Origin: Thermogemmata fonticola
GTDB lineage: Bacteria; Planctomycetota; Planctomycetia; Gemmatales; Gemmataceae
Direction of reading: 5' to 3'
DNA: 64,000 nucleotides
NCBI RefSeq assembly: GCF_013694095.1
Contig: NZ_JACEFB010000002.1
Location: forward strand, 372,001 to 436,000
The position numbers were made by a program, and so were the translations under genes. The first letter of the stretch is position 1. Each line of letters opens with the position of its first letter. Below, piece by piece: positions 44,675-53,083 of the stretch. Below the pieces are notes generated by a model. It saw only the letters and a program-made list of their open reading frames with translations, made no database searches and was not told where the DNA came from.

Positions 44675-46279
44675 TTAGCGGCCGAGGCGTGCTTCGCCCC
44701 GGACGGGAATGCGGATCCGTTGGGGTCGCGGCCCCTGGATTTCCAGAACCACGATCCCGTTGAGGCGGCCCGCTTCCACTTCGGGTTCCTCAGTGCGGCT
44801 GGGCACCCGCAGTTTCAGTTCGTAGCACCCGCGATCCCCTCGCGCCGGCAATCGCTGAAGCTGCACTTGCAAATACCGCGGACTGCGCTCGCTGGGAACC
44901 TCGACCAGTACCATATCCGGGCGTTCGGTAAACACGTAAACCGTGTGCGGTCCGACACCCCGCAGCAAAGGGAAAGGTCCCAAATTGATGTCGCTGGCGT
45001 TTTCGTCGAGCCAAACTTGCCCGCGCACAACGCCGCTGAGCCGGACACCCCGTTCTAACGCTCCCGGAGCGGCGAACCAGATTTCCCGCACCAACTGGCC
45101 AATATCGATCCGCTGGCCTCCGACACTCGGCTGAATCAGCACGGGGTAACGATAGGCGGCGGTGACGCGGATTGGCCGCTTCTGCTCGGCCATGAGCCGC
45201 TGGCGAAACGCGGACATTTCTTCGGCGCTCAGCGGTTGCGGCGGCCCGACGCTTACGAAGGGTCCCGGTGTGCCTGGAAGGCCTCGCGGCAGGCGAATGT
45301 CCACACTCGGCGGCACAAACACCTGGGCCGAAGTTGCATCGGCGGAGAACCCCCGTGTGCTGGAATAGACAATCAAGTCATACTGCTTCGGAGGCGACTC
45401 TTCCCTCAATTCCCCAATCGACAAGGTGGCCGGGCTGACCTCGAAGGGATTAACTCCTTCAAAGTGAATGATGAATGTGTTGTAGCTGAACTGGTTGGAC
45501 CCTTCCAGCAGGGTAATGAAGTTGGCGCGGAGCGGTTCGCGGGCACCGTAGGTTTCTACCAGAAACTGCAATTCCAGGATGCCCCACTGCGGGGACCAGC
45601 CGTCGGGATTGTTCGCGGCGGGCATGCGAAAGGTGGCATGGGGTTCATCCCGGAACCGATAGGCTTGCCAGCTACTTGGCTGCTCTAAGTAGGCTCCCAA
45701 GCGGGCGGCTGGCCCCGCTTGTCCCAACGGCAACAAGTTGACGCCGAACTGAGGCAGGATCGCCGCCGCTTGCATTTGCAGCATCTTTTGGGTCAGCTCC
45801 CTGGGCAAGACGGCGAAGCGTCCTCCGCTGCACGACATGCAACTGACACGTTCCAATTGCAACAGCGCGGCTTGATTGTGCCGGTTTTCACACCAGAAAC
45901 TGGCGCTGTGGACCTGCGACCCCACTTCAAAAAAGCCGGGGAAAATCCGGTCCTGGAGGTTGAAACGGGAGCGATCCTCGGCATCGCGCGCGGCAAACGC
46001 GGAGGGCGCCAACAAGTACAACCCCCGGTACGCCGCCTCTTCCGTTGGTGGGTCCCACCGCCGCTCTGAGGAGAAGAACCGCAGGGGTGGCTCGCCGCTT
46101 CCTGCCGTAACTGGTGAGACGCTCTCTTTTTCTTCCTCAATGCGTGGGGAATACTGGGCAAAAAACGTGATGCCGAAGACCACGCTTGTTAGCACCGCCA
46201 GGGGAACTGCCACCCGTAGCATGGCGCGCAGTCGGGTGCCCAGCGATGCTGTGTCCCCGGTGGTTGCTTGCTTGTTCAT
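44675..46279 (-). CDS. Membrane-anchored protein with DUF1573-like segments
   Basis: A 534-residue protein anchored by an N-terminal helix (about 25-46). The following part, ASFWCENRHNQAALLQLERV followed by SCMSCSGGR, resembles the DUF1573 pattern of a beta-sandwich ending in a Cys motif; the C-terminal strands (GRLNGIVVLEI then IRIPVRGEAR) also fit that family. The middle is probably another beta-sandwich. It would face the periplasm. Function is unknown. It is preceded by the M16 protease gene and followed by a membrane protein gene, all on the minus strand. Confidence 0.65.
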   Translation of the reverse strand: MNKQATTGDTASLGTRLRAMLRVAVPLAVLTSVVFGITFFAQYSPRIEEEKESVSPVTAGSGEPPLRFFSSERRWDPPTEEAAYRGLYLLAPSAFAARDAEDRSRFNLQDRIFPGFFEVGSQVHSASFWCENRHNQAALLQLERVSCMSCSGGRFAVLPRELTQKMLQMQAAAILPQFGVNLLPLGQAGPAARLGAYLEQPSSWQAYRFRDEPHATFRMPAANNPDGWSPQWGILELQFLVETYGAREPLRANFITLLEGSNQFSYNTFIIHFEGVNPFEVSPATLSIGELREESPPKQYDLIVYSSTRGFSADATSAQVFVPPSVDIRLPRGLPGTPGPFVSVGPPQPLSAEEMSAFRQRLMAEQKRPIRVTAAYRYPVLIQPSVGGQRIDIGQLVREIWFAAPGALERGVRLSGVVRGQVWLDENASDINLGPFPLLRGVGPHTVYVFTERPDMVLVEVPSERSPRYLQVQLQRLPARGDRGCYELKLRVPSRTEEPEVEAGRLNGIVVLEIQGPRPQRIRIPVRGEARLGR

Positions 46280-46583
46280 GACCTGCTCTCGCGGTCCTGG
46301 ATGTTGTGCACCTTACACGGAACTATCGGCCTGCCAACCCATTTATTCTACGACATCCCGCTCAGCGGCGTTCGCAGGGTTGCTTGAAACGGAGCACGTG
46401 GCTATGCCGAAGTTGAGAAAGGCCACACTCGAACCTCTTTCCGTCCGGCAGGCCAAAAAGTTTGAGGCGATCGCAAGGGGAGCTTGGCGGAACGATCATA
46501 TCGAGAGGTGGAGAAATGTGACCTCCAGAGGCCGGCTGCACCGAAATAGCAGGCTAAGGGTCTCCTTGGGACGTGCGAATGTT
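46280..46583. other. Intergenic region
   Basis: About 300 bp between the M16 protease stop and the DUF1573-like gene start. I saw no terminator, repeat or gene here. Confidence 0.4.
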
Positions 46584-49436
46584 TTACTTTCTCAGAGGCC
46601 GCCCTTGAGCGTCAATAGGACCTACCGCGACGATGATCAGCCGCTGGGGATCGAGATATTTTCGCGCCACAGCTTGAACGTCTGCTGGGGTCACTTGAGC
46701 TACCTCCCGGCGGAAGGTGTCCGGATAATCCTTGCCAAGATTGTAGCGTTCGATGGCTAAGAGTTGGGCTGCCAGGTCTTGCCGCGTAGCGAAACGAAAC
46801 GGCATGCTTCCGAGCAGGTATTTCTTGGCGTCTTCGACTTCCTGTGCCGTCGGCGGTTCCTCGCGGATGCGCTCAATTTCCCGGATGAAGCTGCGTTGGA
46901 CATCAAGGAAGCTTTTCGCAAATGTGCCGATGTAACCGCTGAAAGTGCCGGGTTGCTTGCCAGCGTTCCCCGTGATGGTGGCACGGACCGTGTAGGCTAG
47001 GCCCATCCGGTCACGCAGGGTGGCCGAGAGCCGATCCGTAAAACCGGGGCCTGTGCCCAGAACGTTATCCATGACCAGAAGCTTATAGTAATCGGGGTTA
47101 TTGCGAGTGATCCCCAAGTGGCCGATGAAAACATGGACCTGGGCTGCCTTCGGGTCCGAAACGATTTGCACTTCGCGGGAAGTAATCGGTGGGGATGGCA
47201 ACTGGAGAGGTTGAGCGGGCAGTGGCTTCCACGCGCGGGTCAATTCTTCAATCTTCCGCAGCATGATGGCAGAGTCGAAGTCCCCTACGGCCACCACCGT
47301 GGTGACATTCGGAGCGAAGGTGGCGGCATGGAAGGCCTTGCAATCTTGGGGTGTCAGTTTCTCGACCGTCGCTCGGCTTCCCAATTCTGGACGTGCCAAA
47401 GGATGCGCCCCATAGATTTTCTGCCGGAACAGGTGCAATCCTCGCTGGAAGGGTTGGGTGGCCAGGTCTTCGAGGCGGGACAACTGCCGGGCTTGGGCAC
47501 GCTGGAAGGCTTCCGCGGGAAAGGTCGGTTGGGTCAAGCACTCGAAGAGGAGAGACAGGCCCGTGTCCAAGTCGGGCCGCAGCACTTGGAATCCTCCGCC
47601 GCTGGCGTGCATGTGGAGGCTGCCGCCAGCATTTTCGATCAACTCCGCAATCTGTGGGCCGGTGTAACGCTGGGTTCCTTCGTCGAGCAAGTCTCCCATG
47701 AGGGCAGCCACCCCGGCTTTGTCCGCAGGTTCCCGGAGTCGCACATCCGCCACTTCGGCCTCAACAATGACCATGGGAAGGCGGTGATCTTCCCATAACC
47801 AGACCACCAGGCCATTGGGCAGGACATGCCGCTGGGCCGCTTGCAAGGAGAACTGATGGCCGTTTGCCGCAGGGGCAGCCGCTGGATTACGCGTGGGACG
47901 CTGGGCGGGTGTCAGGACCTGCTCCCCAGGGAATGATCGCTGGAATCCTCCCTGCCGGTGTGGTGGCGGAGAGCCGCCCGTCTTCTTCTCCTCGGCGGGC
48001 GGCACGGACCAAACGATGCATGCTTGGCGGCGCTGCAGATACTGTCGTGCCACACGCTGGATGTCTCGCGGCTGTACTTGCAAGAGCCGCTCTAGATATG
48101 TCGTGTAGAAGCGCGGGACATCGTCCCCGCCGGGGTAGCACGCGGCACGCGCGATCGCATTCGCCAAATTGTGCACATCATCAGCGGCAAAGATGAAATG
48201 AGCGAGCACTTGGCGCCGGGCACGCGCGAGTTCCGCCGGGCTGACCTCTTCTTCGCCAAGGCGCTCCAGTTCCCGCAGCACCAACTCCTCGGCCCGCTGC
48301 CGATCCTTCCCTTGGAGCAAGTCCAGTTGAATGGCGAACCAGCCGGGATAGCGGCCTGCGTAATTGCCGGTCCGCACGGAGGCCGCCAGCCGCTCCTGTT
48401 CCACCAGCAGGCGGTATAATCGGGACGTCCGCCCACCCGAAAGAATGTTGTCCACCAAATCCAGCACTACATCTTCGAGTGTGCCCACTGCCACGGTGTT
48501 GAAACCCATCAGCATTCGTGGCGCGTCGAATTTGGAGGGAAACTCGTGGCGGGTGGGACCGGAGCGTTCCGGATAAAAGCGGGGCGTCTTGCGCGGCGGC
48601 AGTTCCCCCTTGGGCAAGGGACCAAACAATTGACGGACCTTGGCAAGCGCTTCGGCGGCGTCAAAACCCCCCACGATGACCAAGGCTGCATTATTGGGAT
48701 GATACCAGTTATCGTAATGCCGTCGGATGATCTCCGCGGTCGCAGCCCGGACATGTTCCCGCTGGCCGATCACCGGATGGGAATAGGGCGAATCGGGAGG
48801 ATACAGCAGCTTCAAAATGGCCTTGTATTCCAAATCGCCGGGCATGTCCTCATTGCGTTCTAGCTCCGCGATCACCGCCCCTTTTTCCTGTTCAAACTCG
48901 TGTCGGGTATCGATCCGCGTGTTTCGCATCCGATCCGCTTCGATCTCCAAAGCCACTTGCCACCGATCCGCTGCGAAATCGAAGTGATAGACGGTCATAT
49001 CCTCCGTGGTGTAGGCGTTGTTTCGCCCGCCGTTGCGTTGGGTGATCCGGTCGATGTCTCCCGGCATGAGCTTGTCTGTGCCCTTGAACAGAAGATGTTC
49101 CAGATAGTGCGAGAGGCCCGTTTGACTCTTCTCCTCATCAGCGGAGCCAACTTGGTATGCCATCATGACTGTCACGACCGGTGTGTTGGCCATCGGCAAC
49201 AGATACACTCTCAGCCCGTTGTCCAGTGTGTGTTTCTGGAGATGGCTCAACAAACCCTGGACCGTCTGAACCAGTTGCCGGTCCGCCTCGGTTCCTGGGG
49301 CTTGCTGTTTGGCCCCGGCGGTTTGTTGCTCAGCCTCTGCGGTCTCGTAGACGGGCAGGGGGATCGCCAGCCCCAGTCCCGCCCAGGTGAGCAAAAATAA
49401 TCCCAGGGCGTCATTCCAGGCGATTCTCCGCAACAT
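46584..49436 (-). CDS. M16 family zinc metalloprotease (pitrilysin type), exported
   Basis: A 950-residue protease with an N-terminal signal anchor. The inverted zinc motif HYLEH (His110, Glu113, His114) is complete and is followed about 75 residues later by AVIAELERNEDMPG, which supplies the zinc Glu. The second half (from about 550) is the usual inactive M16 repeat, ending with a C-terminal M16 domain. Family members degrade peptides or process exported proteins. TAGGAGA precedes the ATG by 7 nt. It is the first gene of a probable run with the two membrane protein genes downstream. Confidence 0.92.
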   Translation of the reverse strand: MLRRIAWNDALGLFLLTWAGLGLAIPLPVYETAEAEQQTAGAKQQAPGTEADRQLVQTVQGLLSHLQKHTLDNGLRVYLLPMANTPVVTVMMAYQVGSADEEKSQTGLSHYLEHLLFKGTDKLMPGDIDRITQRNGGRNNAYTTEDMTVYHFDFAADRWQVALEIEADRMRNTRIDTRHEFEQEKGAVIAELERNEDMPGDLEYKAILKLLYPPDSPYSHPVIGQREHVRAATAEIIRRHYDNWYHPNNAALVIVGGFDAAEALAKVRQLFGPLPKGELPPRKTPRFYPERSGPTRHEFPSKFDAPRMLMGFNTVAVGTLEDVVLDLVDNILSGGRTSRLYRLLVEQERLAASVRTGNYAGRYPGWFAIQLDLLQGKDRQRAEELVLRELERLGEEEVSPAELARARRQVLAHFIFAADDVHNLANAIARAACYPGGDDVPRFYTTYLERLLQVQPRDIQRVARQYLQRRQACIVWSVPPAEEKKTGGSPPPHRQGGFQRSFPGEQVLTPAQRPTRNPAAAPAANGHQFSLQAAQRHVLPNGLVVWLWEDHRLPMVIVEAEVADVRLREPADKAGVAALMGDLLDEGTQRYTGPQIAELIENAGGSLHMHASGGGFQVLRPDLDTGLSLLFECLTQPTFPAEAFQRAQARQLSRLEDLATQPFQRGLHLFRQKIYGAHPLARPELGSRATVEKLTPQDCKAFHAATFAPNVTTVVAVGDFDSAIMLRKIEELTRAWKPLPAQPLQLPSPPITSREVQIVSDPKAAQVHVFIGHLGITRNNPDYYKLLVMDNVLGTGPGFTDRLSATLRDRMGLAYTVRATITGNAGKQPGTFSGYIGTFAKSFLDVQRSFIREIERIREEPPTAQEVEDAKKYLLGSMPFRFATRQDLAAQLLAIERYNLGKDYPDTFRREVAQVTPADVQAVARKYLDPQRLIIVAVGPIDAQGRPLRK

Positions 49437-49528
49437 CGAAGTCTCCTAACGTGGCTGATTTCGTATGATCCAAGCCCCCCCATAAATCACATCCGAAATG
49501 ATATTCTGTATCAAGGCAGTAATGGAGC

Positions 49529-50605
49529 CTATTTTTTCATAAAAGGGACGGGATGCAATTCGACCGTACCTTCCTCGTCGTCCGCGACTGCGAGCAGGGG
49601 TTCACGGGGGGAGAAGGCGAGGGCGGAAACCCACGGAATGGTGGTCGATTGCTGCCCCAGAAGTTGAGGGGATGGACCGCTGAGATCAAAAAATTGGAGG
49701 GTGACATAATCATCATCTTCATCCTTGGTAGCCACAACGAGGCGATTGTTGGGACCGACAGCCGCCGTTAGAGCCTGGAGGGGCAGAATCTGAGCCGGTC
49801 CACGAATGACTTGGCTGCCCGGCACGCGCCACAGAGACACTTGCGTCGCATTGTTAGCCACGAGCCACCGTCCGTCTGTGGAGAAACTGATGCTGATGGG
49901 ATCGTCTAACCCCGGAGCCGGAACATCTTTGTCCAACACCCGGGTGTCGCCCAAACCGACCAAGACGATGCGGCCGGCTTCCCCCTTGGGTCCCGCGGCA
50001 CAGTAAGCGGCTGTCAGTGTACTTTCCCGATCGGGAATCGAAGCGATGGCGACGACATGGGCACCGGCAGGCAAAGGCAACTCGAACAGGGAGCGATTGA
50101 CCAGGGAATACGCTTGCAAGCGTCCTTCGGTTCCTTCCCGGCGCGCTACAAAACAGAGTTTGCCGTCGCCTGTGATCGTGCCGATCAAGTCCGGGTTGGG
50201 ATTGTAGGTGTCCTCATAACGGATCGTGATTTTTTTAAGATCGGAAACGTCCCAGACAACGACGCTGGCACGGGAGGTCATGCTCAAATACCGTCCCTCC
50301 GCCGAGACGCCCAAATGGCTGATGCGTGCCCCTCCTTCGCGCGGGTCCTGCAAGCGGGCCAGGAGTTCGCCGTTGGCTAAACTCCAGAGGCGAATATCGC
50401 CGTTTCCCCCCCCGACGGCCAGCCAAGCTCCTTGGGGATGAAACACCATCGACGTAATGCCGCCCCGATGTCCCGTCAGCTTGCGAATCGGCGCCGGGGG
50501 AGCTTGGCGAGCAGCTTGGCTCTCCCAGCAAAAACTTCCCCACGACATCAAGTAGAAGCAGCCGAGGATGGCTCCTACAACACCCCAAGTTGATCCTCGA
50601 CGCAT
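49529..50605 (-). CDS. WD40 repeat protein with N-terminal membrane anchor
   Basis: A 358-residue protein with a hydrophobic N-terminus (VVGAILGCFYLMSWGSF) that is either a signal peptide or anchor, then WD40-like repeats (GGITSMVFHPQGAWLAVGGG, DIRLWSLANGELLARL, ALAFSPREPLLAVAD). About five repeats are visible, several degenerate, enough for a propeller. Probably exported, with a scaffold role. GGAGGTGGAG lies just before the ATG. It stands downstream of rplC on the same strand after 245 bp. Confidence 0.78.
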   Translation of the reverse strand: MRRGSTWGVVGAILGCFYLMSWGSFCWESQAARQAPPAPIRKLTGHRGGITSMVFHPQGAWLAVGGGNGDIRLWSLANGELLARLQDPREGGARISHLGVSAEGRYLSMTSRASVVVWDVSDLKKITIRYEDTYNPNPDLIGTITGDGKLCFVARREGTEGRLQAYSLVNRSLFELPLPAGAHVVAIASIPDRESTLTAAYCAAGPKGEAGRIVLVGLGDTRVLDKDVPAPGLDDPISISFSTDGRWLVANNATQVSLWRVPGSQVIRGPAQILPLQALTAAVGPNNRLVVATKDEDDDYVTLQFFDLSGPSPQLLGQQSTTIPWVSALAFSPREPLLAVADDEEGTVELHPVPFMKK

Positions 50606-50654
50606 GACTCCACCTCCGGTGCCATTTCCAACAAAGACCAGCTACCCTGAATTA

Positions 50655-50696
50655 CCCGTGATGCCCCCTTGGGAAGCACCCGTGATGCCTCCTTGG
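50655..50696. repeat. Tandem 18-nt direct repeat
   Basis: CCCGTGATGCCCCCTTGG (50655-50672) and CCCGTGATGCCTCCTTGG (50679-50696) differ at one base and lie 24 nt apart, between rplC and the WD40 gene. On the minus strand they read as AAGGAGGC-like and AAGGGGGC-like sequences. Origin unknown. Confidence 0.7.
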
Positions 50697-50850
50697 AGGC
50701 AATGTACACGCTAAGGTGGCTGCCATCATGAAAAATACCCGGCCTGAGCGCGGGGTGCCTGGACAGAAAGGACCAGTTACCGCAGAGAGGCGAGGGGGGA
50801 AGCGGGCGCGGTTTGGAGGAGATGGGTTTGTTGAAGCGGAAACTTTCCGT

Positions 50851-51759
50851 TTACTTGGTTTTCGCGGGGGCTTCGACTTTGCGTGTTTTCGCTTTGGGAG
50901 AACCAGGACCGACCTTGTTGGTCGGGCGGATGAGAACAAGCCCGCCGTTAGGGCCAGGGATGCCGCCACGGACGAGCATGAGGTGGTTATCGGGGTCCAA
51001 GCGGACTACCGCGAGATTGCGGATAGTGACCCGCTCGTGGCCATAGCGTCCGGCACGCCGCTGGCCTTTCTTTGGCCGGCCGGTGCCGCGGTTGCTGGCA
51101 TGCGAGGCTGTCGAGCCTGCTTGGCGGTGGACCTTCTTGGCGCCGTGGGAGGCGGGCAATCCCGCAAAACCATGCCGCTTCATCACACCCGCCGTGCCGC
51201 GCCCCTTGCTGATGCCAGTGACATCTACCGCCGGCACATCCTTGAAAACGTCCATCAACGTCAGGACTTGGCCGACCTTGAAAGTCATATCCTCGGTGTA
51301 AGCTTCGTACTTTTTGTTGGCTCCCTCCCCCGTGACGCGAATGCGTTCCACCGTGATCTTCGCTTCTGCTGGCCCGATCTCGTGTAGCCGGGTAATAAAG
51401 GCCCCCGCCCGGTCCAAACGGAACTCGCGAATATACCTCTGCGGTTCGCAGTCCGCCTTAGGGGGCAGGACCACACCGGCCTTCAGGCGGGCTTCCTTCC
51501 GCTTCGACTTGAGGTTTGCCGCTACATGGCCCTGTTCGGGACGTGTCGCCCGCTTACGGGGTTTGTCCTTGTAACCGAGTTGAATCGCGGCATAACCGTC
51601 CTTGACGACCTCTTCCCCATTCTCTCCCTTCGCGGTGGGGTACTTGATCTGCAACACCGGGCAGGGACCAACCTGCAGAACTGTGACCGGTTCCACAGTT
51701 CCATCTGGTTGGAACACCTGCGTCATGCCGATCTTTGTTCCCAAGAGTCCGACAGACAT
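50851..51759 (-). CDS. rplC: 50S ribosomal protein L3, extended form, isolated gene
   Basis: L3 is a core large-subunit protein near the peptidyl transferase centre. N-terminal block SVGLLGTKIGMTQVF and C-terminal block VPGP-like GGIPGPNGGLVLIRP, with ASHGAKKVHRQAGS between, identify it. At 302 residues it is much longer than bacterial L3 (about 210): there is an insert after the N-terminal domain (about 60-160) and a Lys-rich tail (PGSPKAKTRKVEAPAKTK). The ATG at 51759 has GAGGTG upstream. L4, L23 and S10 genes are not next to it, unlike the usual S10 operon. Confidence 0.95.
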   Translation of the reverse strand: MSVGLLGTKIGMTQVFQPDGTVEPVTVLQVGPCPVLQIKYPTAKGENGEEVVKDGYAAIQLGYKDKPRKRATRPEQGHVAANLKSKRKEARLKAGVVLPPKADCEPQRYIREFRLDRAGAFITRLHEIGPAEAKITVERIRVTGEGANKKYEAYTEDMTFKVGQVLTLMDVFKDVPAVDVTGISKGRGTAGVMKRHGFAGLPASHGAKKVHRQAGSTASHASNRGTGRPKKGQRRAGRYGHERVTIRNLAVVRLDPDNHLMLVRGGIPGPNGGLVLIRPTNKVGPGSPKAKTRKVEAPAKTK

Positions 51760-52373
51760 GGAACACCTCGACGCCAGTAACGGTTCATTGCGGGTCATCC
51801 GGCTGGCCTGCGAACGGGACCGCCCCACGCATCAGCCTGCTGCCTCTTGCTTTCGAGAGGGCCGAATGGGCCGCAAACCTTTCGGGAAAAGGCATTCTAT
51901 GGCCCCGCCGCCATTCGGCGAGAGTCGGAGCCGCCCCCCGATTCTTCGCCCCTTCGTTCGGCTGCATGCAGATCCTCTTTGGGAGAGTGAATGGGCCGGG
52001 AAGCTGGGGCACGAGAGGTGTGTTTTCGCACCCCGATCACCACCGGTCACGTCGATCAGTCATCTGTTGTCTCGTTTCTCGGTCCCAGGAGATTGAAGAT
52101 CAGAGGGCACAGCAGGTGCCTATAGCGCTGCGCGACAGCTCGCAGAGCTGTTGCAGGTGGCGCGAGCCTGTGAGGAGTTGCGCTGCGTTTGTGCAGAGTT
52201 GAAGTAGGAAGCGTGCCGCTGAGGAAAAATGTTCCGCTACTGCGGGAAAATCCGAGAACAAGGGACAATGTGGGAGCGGGGACAGGGATTCGGCTGAATC
52301 CTCTGGTCAGATCGCGGCGATGGTGCTATTGAGTTGATCCGATCGCTGTTGGATGGCTGTCAGGAGAGGGATC
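51760..52373. other. Intergenic region with inverted repeats and a strong hairpin
   Basis: About 600 bp between rplC (minus) and a lipoprotein gene (plus). It holds GCCGAATGG (51861-51869) and CCATTCGGC (51911-51919), a perfect 9-bp inverted repeat with a 41-nt spacer that can be extended by inner GGGCC/GGCCC, lying in the rplC leader. It also holds a 10-bp hairpin at 52132-52154. No ORF looks real. Confidence 0.55.
52132..52154. repeat. Strong hairpin with GCA loop
   Basis: GCGACAGCTC (52132-52141) pairs with GAGCTGTTGC (52145-52154), one G-U pair included, over the 3-nt loop GCA. There is no T run on either side, so it is not a standard terminator; it may belong to a structured RNA. Confidence 0.55.
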
Positions 52374-52631
52374 ATGAGCGGGCGAAGGATGGTCCGGGCG
52401 AGCGGCTGGTGTGGCTGGGCGATGTTGGGACTGTTGGGGCTGGTTGTGGCGAGCGGCTGCAACCGCTTTCTAGGGCCGCGGGAAGTGCGGCAATTGGGCC
52501 GGCCTGACGCACCGGGTTACACCATTGACGAACAGCAGCGGCGCGGGCGGGAGCGCTTGACCGTCATCGAGGATGACTTCCGGGTCGGTCCGAAAACCTA
52601 TGCCGACCGCCCGTCTCCCATTGGCCGCTGA
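52374..52631 (+). CDS. Small predicted lipoprotein
   Basis: An 85-residue protein with a signal peptide ending in the lipobox LVVASGC, so the Cys would be lipidated. The mature part of about 60 residues is charged (EQQRRGRERLTVIEDDF) with no known family. I chose the ATG at 52374 because AGGAGAGGGATC precedes it; another ATG five codons later is possible. Similar in size and plan to the lipoprotein at 14413, but without clear sequence similarity. It stands alone. Confidence 0.62.
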   Translation: MSGRRMVRASGWCGWAMLGLLGLVVASGCNRFLGPREVRQLGRPDAPGYTIDEQQRRGRERLTVIEDDFRVGPKTYADRPSPIGR

Positions 52632-52911
52632 TGGTGCCCCATTTTGGATCGCTGACGATGGCGTACCCTCCGTTTCGCTCCCCGCGGCGCACACCATCGG
52701 GCTGGCCCGGCCAATTCCACGGATTTACCGCTCTGCGTGTAGCCGCCTTTCCGCCGCCATCGCCGCTGGTTCTGTTCTGTCATTTCCACTGCCTTCCCGT
52801 CATTTCCCGTCATTAAGGGATTGTCCACCTTGTCCCGGATTGTCCGAGGCGGTGGGAGTGAGACGGTTCCCGGCGGGGAAGGCATCGATGAGAATGGGGA
52901 GTAGTATTTTT

Positions 52912-52955
52912 GGACGCAACAGCCAACCCAACTTTGGGACGCAACGGCCAACCCA
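52912..52955. repeat. 19-nt direct repeat with 25-bp period upstream of the Memo-family promoter
   Basis: GGACGCAACAGCCAACCCA (52912-52930) and GGACGCAACGGCCAACCCA (52937-52955) differ by one base. They end 17 nt before the TTGACA of a candidate promoter, which suits activator binding sites (inference). Confidence 0.65.
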
Positions 52956-52972
52956 GGAGGGAGTGCACTATA

Positions 52973-53002
52973 CTTGACAACGGTCGCTTGGGGACGTGAG
53001 AA
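52973..53002 (+). promoter_or_regulatory. Candidate sigma-70 type promoter for the Memo-family gene
   Basis: TTGACA at 52973-52978 is a perfect -35 box. GAGAAT, 18 nt downstream, matches the -10 box at four of six positions. The start codon of the Memo-family gene lies about 80 nt further on. Confidence 0.5.
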
Positions 53003-53083
53003 TCGCTACAGACCGGCGTGTGAGAAGAGCCAACGTATGATCTTATTCTGCCCAGGAATGAGGCAACGGGGAGGCTTCGATTG

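Larger units (their letters stand above)
52632..53083. other. Intergenic region rich in short direct repeats, with a candidate promoter
   Basis: About 450 bp before the Memo-family gene. CCCGTCATT occurs at 52796-52804 and 52806-52814, TTGTCC occurs three times around 52821-52848, and a 19-nt unit GGACGCAAC(A/G)GCCAACCCA occurs at 52912-52930 and 52937-52955. No gene seen. Confidence 0.6.

Noticed and set aside
46280-46583. A plus-strand frame starting at 46404 (MPKLRKATLEP...)
   Set aside because: It continues antisense into the M16 protease gene and has no ribosome site or family.
52912-52955. CRISPR-like repeat
   Set aside because: Only two units of 19 nt with a 6-nt gap; no array and no cas genes.
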